Shown one piece after another: positions 19,701-28,741 of a stretch of 64,000 nt of DNA. The position numbers and the translations under genes were made by a program. The stretch lies in assembly GCF_010233585.1 (NCBI RefSeq), contig NZ_CP045997.1:3435779-3499778 (forward strand), written 5' to 3'. Source of the stretch: Spirosoma endbachense (GTDB taxonomy: Bacteria; Bacteroidota; Bacteroidia; Cytophagales; Spirosomataceae). Position 1 is the stretch's first letter; each line of letters starts with the position of its first letter. The notes under the pieces are model-generated. The model saw only the letters and a list, made by a program, of their open reading frames with translations, had not been told where the DNA came from and did not search any database.

Positions 19701-20485
19701 ATAAAGCGGCCTATTGCCTGGGCGATTCACTAACGGCTAACTACGGGTTGCAGGGAAAACTGGCAGCTGGCAATCAATTCTCGTTTGTCTTTAAATCGGG
19801 CAATCAACAGACGGCCTTACCGGCTTCTGTGCGCGGAGCAGGTCTATCGTTACTCCTCCCCGCTACACTAGCCCCCGGCCGCTACGTGCTTTATCTGGAA
19901 ACAACCCAGCCCGTCGTACGCGCCCGCGATTCGGTGCAGGTAACCGTATCAGCCCTACCAACGGCTGAATTAAGCAGCAATAAACTGACGTTCCCACTCG
20001 GCGACAGTGCCCGCGTTTCGGTGGCGTTGACGGGGCTGGCTCCCTGGAAATTTACCCGATGGGACGGGCAGGTAATCCAGACAAGCAACTCGCCCTATCT
20101 GTTCCTGTTACGGGCTACCCAACCTACCAATTATAGCCTGTCGTTGAGCGGCCTTAGCGACACCAATTGCGCGGCAGGTACAATCAAAAATTCAATCGTA
20201 GTTAGCGCACTGGCCTTAGCTAATGAACCGACGGCGGCTGACGGCATTTTGGTTTATCCAAATCCTGTCACGTCTCGGCTGACTATAGAGGTAAGCCCAG
20301 CCAGAGCCCCGCTTGCTGCGCTTCGACTACACGATAATCAGGGTCGGGAAGTAGGCCATAAACAACCGGCTCTGCGCACACGACGGGATGAATGGGATAT
20401 CAGCACGTTACCAACCGGACAATACATCCTTTTTATTGAGACCAGCGACGGCCAGCACGCCAGTTGGCGGGTAATAAAGCAATAG
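16790..20485 (+). CDS. Secreted reprolysin-like (M12) metalloprotease with T9SS sorting tail
   Basis: The protein has 1231 residues. A signal peptide (~1-23) is followed by a metalloprotease domain whose zinc site HELGHCFGSPH covers residues 187-197 (H187, E188, H191, G194, H197); the Met-turn sequence SIMSYC follows about 45 residues later. The middle carries fibronectin-III-like units (ARVRAVNKFGVSAWS) and a propeller-like region (~560-880; WVSQSSS, VWFNGG). The last ~80 residues are a T9SS type A tail (LVYPNPVTSRL ... LPTGQYILFIE). It is expected to be exported across the outer membrane and attached or released. Target proteins are unknown. Confidence 0.9.
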   Translation: MKNLSVVVLLGCLTLFTLKTLAQTTLTCGVDDRHLPDSTVRLMGQLPRLMADQRARKAAGERNTCRIAIEIDSDTYLEFDKDTNRIRSFFLNRIQQTSKIFERDINTQLVVVYFHIWKDTEPDPYRGELDIYKLHTIFSNNWTGKFNQIPYDKRIYFPTKPVVGAGGLGGGVQATCANLADLNTIAHELGHCFGSPHTHNCTWPGGPIDFCSTAEGDCYTGSLQSIKGSIMSYCSSDLTFHPLCKALITDFAVKNLATLSLPNKAPVLPAQVALSGTPFLYWPGQPLAERYDIQIANDAGFTQTVSSDTTIINGYDMSKLIVGQTYFARVRAVNKFGVSAWSGVCQLQRASALGIAAPTLLVPNQDQRFIPYNQGVCQFAIQPVDGATKYEIQTTGAFDAFFKNPSVKITQPTASFTATINTTGTIRWRARAIVNDKAGPWSAAGRFVVNPEPYYISLPFYSSDASALTFPYAYYQTCAQSTVQMVLATDSTFTNPVYIRTAPNSQNSNVLTGIADKLLPNTKYYIKVEESNPQLAEYPAGILTRIVQSFKTGTGVLPDRWSLLNNSTNANWPQGGAFGTLAVATNAVWFNTINGPTRISQDSLALRVFNRETTSGEIGNVSSAISSDASGTIWATYRTSINIFKNSFAVPYYQVGKISEATNDLTDKVSYNTNNYFSSFTASPRLFYAYNGIYEQKADTLASFYSLPANRSINRTLTRPGVVWMIQYNSASTTAPYELVQVNTITRATQIFNADNTPQLGKYLSSLATDGLGNLWVSQSSSTFPFPPLAKFNGQTWTSIDKSSTMPVSYAISMANDPMGNLYVVDNASPHVLYRYDGTTWKKLAEMPLYTNMGDMTADIQGNVWFNGGLQLIRYAACANAPTPTLTASKQTIDIGESTTLQAAGCSDVLWSWTSETETITNRLVRGTNQLVVKPEANTIYKSRCYTSGCSGDEVSLTLTVLPKITLLKINKAAYCLGDSLTANYGLQGKLAAGNQFSFVFKSGNQQTALPASVRGAGLSLLLPATLAPGRYVLYLETTQPVVRARDSVQVTVSALPTAELSSNKLTFPLGDSARVSVALTGLAPWKFTRWDGQVIQTSNSPYLFLLRATQPTNYSLSLSGLSDTNCAAGTIKNSIVVSALALANEPTAADGILVYPNPVTSRLTIEVSPARAPLAALRLHDNQGREVGHKQPALRTRRDEWDISTLPTGQYILFIETSDGQHASWRVIKQ

Positions 20486-20493
20486 CCAGCAGG

Positions 20494-20533
20494 CAAGACT
20501 AACCGATTTTCTAAAAACCGGTTAGTCTTGTTT
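20494..20533 (+). terminator. Terminator after the M12-like protease gene
   Basis: A 12-bp stem (CAAGACTAACCG / CGGTTAGTCTTG) with a 13-base A/T-rich loop is followed by TTTC. It starts nine bases after the stop and abuts the end of the convergent phosphoesterase gene. Confidence 0.75.
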
Positions 20534-20534
20534 C

Positions 20535-21455
20535 TCAATAATTGACGTAGGTGTTTTCTACCGAACCATCATCGTATAAATCCACGATCGCATACCCGGC
20601 AGCCGTATGATGATACCTACCAAACCACCATGCTCCACTAACGGCTCCATTACAGAAATAGGAAATACCGTTATAATCGACCCGGTCGACAAGATGAATG
20701 TGGCCACTCAGGGCTGATTTCACGTTTGGGTGACGCTGAAACAGGTTGGTCAATCGAATCGTATCGCTGTGCATCCAGCGGGCGGGTATATTCCAGTTTT
20801 CACCGGCAAAACGCTGACCATCAAAAAAGACACAGGCGGCCAGAATTGGAACGTGTGAGATCACCAGAATCGGCGTTTCGGCAGGAGTTGCCCTTAAATC
20901 AGCTTCAAGCCAATGGTATTGTTCATCGTCGATATGAGCCGTATACCAGCTTCCATCCGCTTTAGGCTGAACGCTGTCGAGAACAATAATATGCCAGCCA
21001 TTGCGGTCGAGGCTGTAATACCGGCTCGGCATCTGCAACTCATCCATTGCCCACTTACGACCTGCTTCAAAACAGGCCGTGGTTTCCTGCTTACACCAGA
21101 TATCGTGATTGCCAATACAGTTCAGAATGGGTAATGCGTTCTCATTCTGCAGAACATCCTGATAAAGCCGCCACTGCCGACGAACGCTATCCTGCCCACG
21201 GCCATGTGCTTCCATAACTGCATCGCCCCCGTTGATAATCAGATCAGGTTTGTCTGGCAGCCCCTGTGCATGGTGGAGACACTTTTCAAAGCCTTTTGCG
21301 GCCCCCACCAACGGTTGAATATGTACATCCGTTAAATGCGCGATTCGGAGCGCCCGTTGTTTTGATGCTGCTACCAGAGGAGCAGCGGTCAACTTAGTAG
21401 TAGAAAGAGCCGCAAGGCCCGTACCCATTCGCCTAACTACGTCCCGACGATTCAT
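20535..21455 (-). CDS. Metallophosphoesterase with N-terminal export signal
   Basis: The calcineurin-like phosphoesterase motifs are all present: HLTDVHIQP (~39-47), NGGDAVME (~75), CIGNHDIW (~117), VISHVPILAA and SGHIHLVDRV. The N-terminus (MNRRDVVRRMGTGLAALS) has a twin-Arg-like pair before a hydrophobic stretch, suggesting Tat export. It probably cleaves a phosphate ester in the periplasm; the substrate cannot be read. The gene is convergent with the M12-like protease gene. Confidence 0.9.
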   Translation of the reverse strand: MNRRDVVRRMGTGLAALSTTKLTAAPLVAASKQRALRIAHLTDVHIQPLVGAAKGFEKCLHHAQGLPDKPDLIINGGDAVMEAHGRGQDSVRRQWRLYQDVLQNENALPILNCIGNHDIWCKQETTACFEAGRKWAMDELQMPSRYYSLDRNGWHIIVLDSVQPKADGSWYTAHIDDEQYHWLEADLRATPAETPILVISHVPILAACVFFDGQRFAGENWNIPARWMHSDTIRLTNLFQRHPNVKSALSGHIHLVDRVDYNGISYFCNGAVSGAWWFGRYHHTAAGYAIVDLYDDGSVENTYVNY

Positions 21456-21609
21456 GCATACATTGGTTTGCGCAAAGTACGGACTCGCCTGTGAACTGCT
21501 GATTAAACGCGTTTTATGTTTCTGTTAGTTAATTGCGGACTTCAACCGGATTTGTTCACAGAAAATCAACATGTTATACTCATCTGGCGGAACTTTAGCA
21601 GGATAGATC

Positions 21610-21720
21610 ATGAATATTGATGACCACTTTTCGTCAATACCTGGACGATTCCGGTACGAATACAATGCGGCTGAAAAGCAGTATGCGATCAGGCTGGAAA
21701 ATCTGCAAAGCCGTCAATAA
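21610..21720 (+). CDS. Candidate 36-aa small protein
   Basis: The ORF reads MNIDDHFSSIPGRFRYEYNA then a charged helix-like stretch ending LENLQSRQ before TAA. The composition (aromatic, charged, non-repetitive) looks protein-like. It fills an otherwise empty 343-base gap and is followed 22 bases later by a perfect 22-base palindrome. No family is recognised. It is supported only by composition and position, so it could be spurious. Confidence 0.35.
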   Translation: MNIDDHFSSIPGRFRYEYNAAEKQYAIRLENLQSRQ

Positions 21721-21742
21721 ACTCGTTCCAGCTTTACGCGAG

Positions 21743-21764
21743 GCCACCGAATCGATTCGGTGGC
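21743..21764. repeat. Perfect 22-base palindrome between the small ORF and the GNAT gene
   Basis: Arms GCCACCGAATC / GATTCGGTGGC meet without a loop. It lies between convergent reading frames and may be a terminator stem or a protein-binding palindrome; no T run follows on either strand. Confidence 0.6.
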
Positions 21765-21798
21765 TCGGATGCGTATTCAGACAACATAATTTACGGGG

Positions 21799-22317
21799 TT
21801 ACTGATCTGTCATATAGGCATATAAGGCCTGATCTAATACCTCGCCATCCTTGATGGCGCTCCGGCGCATAATACCTTCCAGCTGATAGCCAACCTTCTC
21901 CAATACTTTTATGGAAGCCGTATTTCGGACAAAAGGGACAGCATAGATACGGGTTAACTCAAACTGGTTAAAGCCATATTCGGTTACGGCTTTTAAGGCC
22001 GCCGTCACGATCCCCTTTCCCCAATAATGCTCGCCCAGCCAGTAACCCACTTCGGCCGAACAACGCTCAATATCCTGATGCAACTCTAAACCAATGGCTC
22101 CCACGGCTTCACCGGCAACATCAATGGCAAAGCTAATCTCTGGCTTTTGGTCAATTACATGCTTAATCCATGCCTGTGCATCCGTTTGGGTGTAGGGATG
22201 TGGGAATCGATCCCGCAGGTTAAGCCAGATTGCTTTGTTATTGGCATGGATGTGAAGACGTTTTTCATCGCCATGCTGCCAGGAGCGGATAACACAAGGG
22301 CCACAGTCGATACGCAT
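21799..22317 (-). CDS. GNAT acetyltransferase (RimJ/RimL type)
   Basis: The 172 residues match the RimJ/RimL group: ISFAIDVAGEAVGAIGLEL, then AEVGYWLGEHYWGKGIVTAAL carrying the acetyl-CoA-binding pattern, and a late segment SIKVLEKVGYQLEGIMRRS. Members acetylate N-termini of proteins or small amines; the target is unknown. The start ATG at 22317 leaves a typical N-terminal strand (GPCVIRSWQHGDEKRL). Confidence 0.9.
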   Translation of the reverse strand: MRIDCGPCVIRSWQHGDEKRLHIHANNKAIWLNLRDRFPHPYTQTDAQAWIKHVIDQKPEISFAIDVAGEAVGAIGLELHQDIERCSAEVGYWLGEHYWGKGIVTAALKAVTEYGFNQFELTRIYAVPFVRNTASIKVLEKVGYQLEGIMRRSAIKDGEVLDQALYAYMTDQ

Positions 22318-22489
22318 ACTGATGTGTTTACGTCAAAGGAAATACAGTTTCTGATCAGAATATAGCGAAAGTATTACCAGTCCGAATACATTCGGACATA
22401 CATAGGCTACTAAAACAACTAACCGTGGCTTGAAATCATGAATTGGAGACTGGCGACTTTCAATGGTCTTATTAATTTCGGTACTGCTC

Positions 22490-22553
22490 AAAAAAAGGTT
22501 GCCTAATGAACCTCCCCAAACATGAAACGTTCAGGAAGCTCATTAGGCAAACC
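22490..22553 (-). terminator. Terminator of the ABC transporter operon
   Basis: On the minus strand a long imperfect stem (22553-22534 with 22516-22497; core GCCTAATGA) is followed by a run of T residues (22496-22490). It begins six bases after the permease stop codon. Confidence 0.8.
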
Positions 22554-22558
22554 GTTCA

Positions 22559-24967
22559 TTACTCATAAGCCAGAGCTTCGCGTGTGGTGAGCTTGTTAGC
22601 CCGGCGCGCTGGAAATAGGGTTGCCAGATAGGAACCAGCCACAATAATTCCGACCCAGATGCTACAGGCAAGCGGTGAAATTATGAGTCCCAATTGCGTA
22701 CGGAAAGCCAAATTGCCAATAAAACGCCCAAGATAGATTGACAGAAGCAGAGAGAATCCAAAGGCGAGTACAATACTCAAGGCCCCAATTGCCAGCCCCT
22801 CCCACACAATCAGGTTTCTGATTTTCCGGGGTGTTGCGCCAATGGCCCGCATCACACCGATTTCGCGCGTTCGCTCCATAACATTCATACTCATCGTAGA
22901 TAACAACCCAAGCGTACCGACCAATGCCATAAGTATGGCCATCGCCAGCAGTGAATTTATTAAGATCTTCATGTGGCCCGCAATGGCATTATGCAACAGC
23001 CAGACCGGTACGCTCGAACGAACGGGGATATTCTCCCGCTCAAGTACCTTTTCAACTTCACGGGTTTTGTTGGTTGCATACGCTTTATTCCGATCCATAA
23101 ACGCAATACGCAACGAGGTTGAGCGGCCGTCAGTAGCCATGTACCTGGCAAAGGCATCTGAAGAAACATAAGCGGTTGCCGGAGAACCAACATCTTCCGT
23201 AAATCCGATCACGTTCCAGGTTGTTGCTTTTCCGTCGACGGATAGGGTTATGGTGTCACCCAATTTGATACCCGGCGATACGGCGCGGGCTAACTGATTC
23301 AATACCACATCGGTTGCGCTACGCTTACTTAACCAGCTCCCTTCCAGTAAGGTAGGTTTTAATAATCGGGTTGGAATCGGAATCGCCTGTATCGTAAAAC
23401 TGCCATGGCCCTTATCTGGATATGTATGCGTAATGGTATAAGGGCCATCCTTCAGGAATGAAGCAGGGGCATAAGTACCCATTTCCACGATCTTCACCCC
23501 AGGTATATTCTTCAGTTTTGCCGCCAGCGTTTCGGCTTGAATAGGCTCGTTTAGTCGTATTTCAAGATCATATAACCGTTGCGTATAAATTCGGCGCAGG
23601 TTATTAGTCCAGGCTTCCGAGACATTCATCGCCGTCATAAACATAGCTCCACCAGCGGCCAGCAAACCGAGTGTCATACCTAATCGTGAGCGTTGCCGAA
23701 AAGCGTTCCGCAGAGAAAGCTTAAGGGTATCGCCTAAAAATCGGGCCTGAGTTAGCCAGGTAACCCAGCTCGAATGAGCCGAACTCGTTTGTGATAATCC
23801 ATAATGGTCCATAGCGCTCCGTACCGACAGCCTGCTTCCCCGGATAACGGGAACCGAAACGGCCAGAACAGGAATGACGATACCAGTAGCCATCTGTACC
23901 AGAAACACCCAATTCGGTATCGAGCGATCGGTCAGGTCGATATTGAGCAGTACGGCAATTTTTGTGTAGAAGATCGAGGCAGCCACCCAACTGAGTGGTA
24001 TGCCGATACTTAAGGCTGCCAGGCAAAGCAGAAGCATCATAAACAGATAAAGTCTGGCGATCTGCCCCGAGTTCGCACCAATTGTTTTCATGACTCCAAT
24101 CTGGCGAATCTGTTTCACCATCAGCGTAGCCATTGATGTAGCAACCAGAATGGATGCCAGAATCAGAATCAGAAAACTGAATACGATAAAAATGGACATC
24201 ACGGCATTCATTTGACCCTGGTGAGGGTGCCGATTCGGTGGTGGAACCTGAATTTCGTGGATCGCATAACCTCTCTTCGATAGCCAGGCCGAAACCGCTT
24301 TTGCCTGCTGGGTAATGTGCTGCCGGGAGTTTTCATTCGTGCTCACCTTTATTTTGAGCTGATCAAAATTTTGGCTTTCTCCTAGCCAGTGCAGCGTAGC
24401 CAGCGTAATGTACCCATAACCAGCCTGTTCCTGCCAGGCCGGAGCCAGTCCCGGATCATGGACAGTGCCCGTTATTCGAATTAGCTTTGGTGAACCGTTT
24501 TGGGTTTTTATCGTAATTTCTGCCCCTTCTCCGGCATCCATCATGCCCAACGCTGTTCGTTCGGCAAGCATCGCTCCCAGCGAAGGTTCGGTATCGCCAG
24601 ACACATGATTGAATTTACTGATGTGTAACTTCCTGAAATCGTCAATAACAAAAAGCAGCAAGGGATACCACTTATCGTGGATTTTCATTCGGGCTTGTAA
24701 CGTAGCGCGCCGGTCGGCTTCCTGAATACCGGGCAGCGTTTTTACACGATCGACTAGTTCGCGCGAAATACCTTCTTCCAGCTCAATAGTGGCCGAGGCT
24801 GGTTGGGTGCCCAGGTAGTTCACTGCCATTTCCCGCTTCACGACCGCATAACCGCCCAGGATGCTACCAATGCCAAATACGCCAATGGCAATCGCGAGGA
24901 CTAGCATCATGTTTTTCGGATAATCCGATGTCAGGTCCCGCAGGACTTTCAGGTATCTGATTTTCAT
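22559..24967 (-). CDS. ABC transporter permease, FtsX/MacB type with two permease halves (802 aa)
   Basis: The protein begins with a cytoplasmic tail and membrane helix (~17-38), a periplasmic domain, then a three-helix FtsX block (~255-380). A second hydrophobic anchor (~425-445) starts a second periplasmic domain and a second FtsX block (~670-800), which has the typical VMERTREIGVMRAIGATPRKI motif. This fused architecture resembles LolCE/YbbP-like exporters of lipids or lipoproteins, or peptide exporters. It pairs with the ATPase gene 15 bases upstream. No HlyD-type adaptor is adjacent. Confidence 0.9.
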   Translation of the reverse strand: MKIRYLKVLRDLTSDYPKNMMLVLAIAIGVFGIGSILGGYAVVKREMAVNYLGTQPASATIELEEGISRELVDRVKTLPGIQEADRRATLQARMKIHDKWYPLLLFVIDDFRKLHISKFNHVSGDTEPSLGAMLAERTALGMMDAGEGAEITIKTQNGSPKLIRITGTVHDPGLAPAWQEQAGYGYITLATLHWLGESQNFDQLKIKVSTNENSRQHITQQAKAVSAWLSKRGYAIHEIQVPPPNRHPHQGQMNAVMSIFIVFSFLILILASILVATSMATLMVKQIRQIGVMKTIGANSGQIARLYLFMMLLLCLAALSIGIPLSWVAASIFYTKIAVLLNIDLTDRSIPNWVFLVQMATGIVIPVLAVSVPVIRGSRLSVRSAMDHYGLSQTSSAHSSWVTWLTQARFLGDTLKLSLRNAFRQRSRLGMTLGLLAAGGAMFMTAMNVSEAWTNNLRRIYTQRLYDLEIRLNEPIQAETLAAKLKNIPGVKIVEMGTYAPASFLKDGPYTITHTYPDKGHGSFTIQAIPIPTRLLKPTLLEGSWLSKRSATDVVLNQLARAVSPGIKLGDTITLSVDGKATTWNVIGFTEDVGSPATAYVSSDAFARYMATDGRSTSLRIAFMDRNKAYATNKTREVEKVLERENIPVRSSVPVWLLHNAIAGHMKILINSLLAMAILMALVGTLGLLSTMSMNVMERTREIGVMRAIGATPRKIRNLIVWEGLAIGALSIVLAFGFSLLLSIYLGRFIGNLAFRTQLGLIISPLACSIWVGIIVAGSYLATLFPARRANKLTTREALAYE

Positions 24968-24982
24968 GAGTTCAGGTCGTAG

Positions 24983-25681
24983 TTAGGCTGCTACCGTGAA
25001 GGTATTGGTAATAACCCCATCCGAAATAGCGATCGTATTCTCAAAAAAGGCCGAGAATTCTTTTTCGTGGGTAACAACAATGACGGTCTTACCTGCCTGA
25101 GCCAGCGAAGCGAACAAGAGGAAAATGGAGGATGCCGTTTGAGAATCCAGGTTGCCGGTTGGTTCATCGGCAACGACAATGGGAGGGTCATTTGCCAAAG
25201 CCCTTGCAATGGCCGCCCGTTGCTGCTGACCACCCGATAAGGTCGAGGGAAACTTATCGGCCTGGTCAAGAATACCTACCCGATCTAACTGCTGGAGGGC
25301 TCGTTCTTTCCTGTTCTTCTTCGGGTACGTATCGCAGAAATCCATTGGCAGCATTACATTCTCCAGAATTGTCAGCGTAGGAAGTAGCTGAAAAAACTGG
25401 AACACTACCCCAATAGTTCGGCCCCGCCAGGAAGCCAGCGCGCTCTCCGAAAGTTTGTCAATGTGAACTCCATTGACCGAAACACTTCCTTCGGATGGCT
25501 TATCTATACCGGTAATGAGGTTGAGCAATGTGGATTTCCCACTACCCGATTTCCCGGTTACGGCCACTAGTTGTCCCGCTGGAATACGAAGGGTAACATT
25601 TTTTAAGGCCTGAAATGAGCCGGAAGCCAGCGTAAATGATTTCGTGACGCTGGTGAGTTCGATTGCGTTTTTGTGTTGCAC
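24983..25681 (-). CDS. ABC transporter ATP-binding protein, LolD/MacB family
   Basis: The 232-residue ATPase has Walker A GKSGSGKS (residues 43-50), the signature LSGGQQQR (148-155), Walker B IVVADEPTGNLD (D172, E173) and the H-loop VVVTHEKEF. It powers the permease encoded 15 bases downstream. Members of this family usually extract a substrate from the inner-membrane outer leaflet rather than pump across the membrane. The upstream AraC-type regulator gene, 74 bases away, is a possible controller. Confidence 0.95.
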   Translation of the reverse strand: MQHKNAIELTSVTKSFTLASGSFQALKNVTLRIPAGQLVAVTGKSGSGKSTLLNLITGIDKPSEGSVSVNGVHIDKLSESALASWRGRTIGVVFQFFQLLPTLTILENVMLPMDFCDTYPKKNRKERALQQLDRVGILDQADKFPSTLSGGQQQRAAIARALANDPPIVVADEPTGNLDSQTASSIFLLFASLAQAGKTVIVVTHEKEFSAFFENTIAISDGVITNTFTVAA

Positions 25682-25755
25682 CTTGTTCGTTTGTTTTTAG
25701 GCAATGTTCGGGAACAAGAGCACGCTGATCGTCTGGTAAAATCCTGTTGGACGTC

Positions 25756-27021
25756 TTATTTCGGAACCGTTTTCATATACTCGGTTGGGGTCAGGCCGGT
25801 GAAGCGTTTAAAGATAAGATTGAAGGTCGATTTCGATTTAAACCCGGCTTCCAGGGCTACCCCCAGCAGACTAAAGTGCTTCATTTTAGGATCATTCATA
25901 AACTCCTTTACCTGCTCGACACGGTATTTATTCACGAAATCGTAAAAGTTATCGCCCACACCCTCATTGATCAGGTGTGACAAAACACTCCGGCTAAGAT
26001 TAAGCTGTTTGGCCAGACTGCTAAGGGTTAATTCCGGATCGAGATAGGGCTTTTCGTCTTCCATGAACAGGCGTAAACGATCGATCAGTTGCTGGTCGGG
26101 TTTCTTAACCACTGTTTCCGGCGAAGGTGAACTCGCCGGAATTTCGGCATCATCAAACTGAAAAACCTCTTTCTGAAGTATCCCTTTGTAGCCTAAAGCG
26201 AATATAGACAGTGAGAAAATTACCGCAATGGTCCGATTTATCCAGGCCATATTACCATGATGAATCAGGTTAATCAGAACAAGCAGAAAAAAGAGAGTGA
26301 TTCCCAGAAAGATCCCCATAAAAAAGCGCACCCAGGCAATGCTAACATTCTCGGTATTGGAGACCTCCTGTTCAATGAATCGCTGATACGACAGCCATCG
26401 TTTATTGATAAAGAACAGATACACAGAAAATTGAACGACCACGAAAACCCAGAACAGAATAGCCAGCCAATGTGAATGGCCATTTAAATGGACTATCACA
26501 GGGTCGTCGGAAGGTATTTTTTTTAGAATAAGTGAGGAGAAAATCAGTACCAGGAACGGAATAAAATGAACGGTTAACCGAAACGATTGTTTGGCTTTGT
26601 GCCCCGTAAGTTCCTGAGTATAAAACCATAACAAAGGAGCAATAAGAAAAAAAGTAGGATCGCCGAGCCGGAAGGCTTTGATGGAAAAGTGCGTCATTAT
26701 CCGTCCGGCATATAAAATGTGCAGAACACTGAACGACATGGCCAGGAGCAAAATGGAGAGAAACAGATTCGCCCGGCTTTCCCGAACGCTCTTGCTGTTC
26801 AGGAGCAACGTAACAAAAATCCCCTGTACAATGCCTGCATAGGTTAAAATCAGAGAAAGCTGTTCGAAAAATACCGACAAGGTGCTGAATGGCTCTGGAA
26901 TGAAAAAACACGTTTTACGGGCGTAAAAGTACGAATTGACGCCATGGCACTCGTCCAGCTGGATTCTGATGGACACGTTATTGTCAACAAACCATCGCTT
27001 TATTCCCAACGCCGTTTCCAT
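25756..27021 (-). CDS. AraC-family regulator with N-terminal membrane domain
   Basis: The C-terminal ~110 residues form an AraC DNA-binding domain with two helix-turn-helix units (LTLSSLAKQLNLSRSVLSHL, then LLGVALEAGFKSKSTFNLIF and the FTGLTPTEY end). Residues ~55-290 hold about seven hydrophobic helices. The reading frame runs up to the ATG at 27021, but the first 47 residues do not resemble this family. A TTG at 26880, which would begin SVFFEQLSLILTYAG, is a good alternative start giving ~374 residues. It probably senses a membrane signal and may regulate the ABC exporter downstream. Confidence 0.88.
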   Translation of the reverse strand: METALGIKRWFVDNNVSIRIQLDECHGVNSYFYARKTCFFIPEPFSTLSVFFEQLSLILTYAGIVQGIFVTLLLNSKSVRESRANLFLSILLLAMSFSVLHILYAGRIMTHFSIKAFRLGDPTFFLIAPLLWFYTQELTGHKAKQSFRLTVHFIPFLVLIFSSLILKKIPSDDPVIVHLNGHSHWLAILFWVFVVVQFSVYLFFINKRWLSYQRFIEQEVSNTENVSIAWVRFFMGIFLGITLFFLLVLINLIHHGNMAWINRTIAVIFSLSIFALGYKGILQKEVFQFDDAEIPASSPSPETVVKKPDQQLIDRLRLFMEDEKPYLDPELTLSSLAKQLNLSRSVLSHLINEGVGDNFYDFVNKYRVEQVKEFMNDPKMKHFSLLGVALEAGFKSKSTFNLIFKRFTGLTPTEYMKTVPK

Positions 27022-27091
27022 ATGATGGCCAGCTCACCGGTTGTACTCAACTAGAGCTGATGTTACGGTGAAAGCCCTCAATACGCTTTTG

Positions 27092-28630
27092 TCAGAGCCC
27101 CTCTTTCGCCAGCATGTCGTCGGCTTCCGTGTCTTTATAAGCAAGTGTTTGTTTCTTGAGCTCCTTTTTTAGCTGGCTGATTATAGCTTGATTTTTGGGA
27201 TTGGCGTAATCATTTTTCAGCTCATTTGGGTCGGTTTTCAAATCAAAAAACTCCCAGAATTCGCCGTTTCCGTAAAAGTATATCAGTTTATAGCGATCTG
27301 TCCGAACACCGAAATGTGGCAACACCCGGTGATCGGCCGGATATTCGTAGTAATGGTAATAAACAGCTTTGCGGGCCTCGCTCGGTTTTGGTAGCGGCAA
27401 AAACGACTTTCCCTGCATATCAGCCGGGATTGGCAGGCCCGCCATTTGCAGAATGGTTGGCGCAAAATCGGTGTTGACAAACAGTTGATTCGTAACAGTG
27501 CCCGCTTTGAGCCTGGGCGGATACCGAACCAGCAATGGCATATGCATCGACTCTTCATACATAAACCGTTTGTCGAACCAACCGTGTTCACCCAGGTAAA
27601 ATCCCTGATCTGACGAATACATTATCAGGGTATTGTCGCGCATTCCCTGTTTATCCAGATAATCGAGCACACGTCCTACATTCCGGTCAACTGACAAAAC
27701 ACAAGCCAGATAATCGTGCATATACCGTTGGTACTTCCAGTTATCCAGCGCTTTACCCGTCAGATTCCGGGATTTAAAGTCTTGATTGAGTGGATCATAG
27801 TAGGCTTTCCAGGCACGGAGTTGAGCTGGATTCATGCGCTTAATGATTGGCATCGTATCAATATCGACTTTCAGGTCGAGGCCCAATCGCATGGTGGTTG
27901 TGATCTGCATATCCTGATGCTGGGCCGCTTTTCTGCCTTCATAGGTGTCATAAAACGTAGCGGGTAACGGAAATGTCTGGCCATCAAACGCGTGCAGGTC
28001 GGTGGTGTCGGGTTGCCATTCGCGATGGGGGGCTTTATGACCAATTACCAGACAAAACGGCTTCGATGTATCCCGATTATTTTGCAGCCAGTTCAGCGCA
28101 TCATTGGTAATCAGGTTTGTCACATAGCCTTCCTTCCGAACAGTCTTACCATCCATCTGAATGATATTAGGATTATAATACAATCCCTGGCCTGGCAGCA
28201 CTTCCCAGAAATCAAAGTACTGAGGATTCGCTTTAAGATGCCATTTACCAATCCAGGCTGTTTGATAACCAGCCTGTTGCAGGTACTTCGGAAACATCGG
28301 CTGGCTGGCATCGAAGGTAGTGTAGTTGTCGCGGTGGCCGTTACTATGGCTGTATTTCCCCGTCAGCAATGTTGCCCGGCTAGGTGCACAAATCGAATTC
28401 GTGCAGAACATGTTCTGAAACACAGCCCCTTCGCGCCCAATCCGATCAATATTTGGGGTTCGAATGTAAGGACTACCATAAGCGCTGATGGCTTGCAGGG
28501 CGTGGTCGTCGGAAAAGATAATGATGATGTTTGGCCGGGGAGTAGCCATTTTCGTTACCGGAAACCAACGAAAAGCGGCAAGGCCAAGCAGTGTAATCAA
28601 GCCTAAAAAAGCGTTCGTAAACCAGGTCAT
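27092..28630 (-). CDS. Exported type I sulfatase
   Basis: After an N-terminal membrane/signal segment the protein has the alkaline-phosphatase-fold sulfatase start NIIIIFSDDHALQAISAYG (metal ligands D41, D42). The formylglycine motif is C81-A-P-S-R followed by ATLLTGK, and the second signature is GYQTAWIGKWHLK. At 512 residues it has the usual length. It removes sulfate from a sugar polymer or small ester; it sits 111 bases downstream of a GH42-like hydrolase, suggesting a sulfated glycan substrate. No sulfatase-maturating enzyme is visible in the window. Confidence 0.93.
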   Translation of the reverse strand: MTWFTNAFLGLITLLGLAAFRWFPVTKMATPRPNIIIIFSDDHALQAISAYGSPYIRTPNIDRIGREGAVFQNMFCTNSICAPSRATLLTGKYSHSNGHRDNYTTFDASQPMFPKYLQQAGYQTAWIGKWHLKANPQYFDFWEVLPGQGLYYNPNIIQMDGKTVRKEGYVTNLITNDALNWLQNNRDTSKPFCLVIGHKAPHREWQPDTTDLHAFDGQTFPLPATFYDTYEGRKAAQHQDMQITTTMRLGLDLKVDIDTMPIIKRMNPAQLRAWKAYYDPLNQDFKSRNLTGKALDNWKYQRYMHDYLACVLSVDRNVGRVLDYLDKQGMRDNTLIMYSSDQGFYLGEHGWFDKRFMYEESMHMPLLVRYPPRLKAGTVTNQLFVNTDFAPTILQMAGLPIPADMQGKSFLPLPKPSEARKAVYYHYYEYPADHRVLPHFGVRTDRYKLIYFYGNGEFWEFFDLKTDPNELKNDYANPKNQAIISQLKKELKKQTLAYKDTEADDMLAKEGL

Positions 28631-28741
28631 TGTTTTTTCGAATAAGGATAGGGCTTTCGTTCAGAAGCACGGTTCGCCGTTGCTGTGCCACGGTTTTGAA
28701 CGAAACCACGAAGTGACCAAATTACATCAATTAATTGTTAT

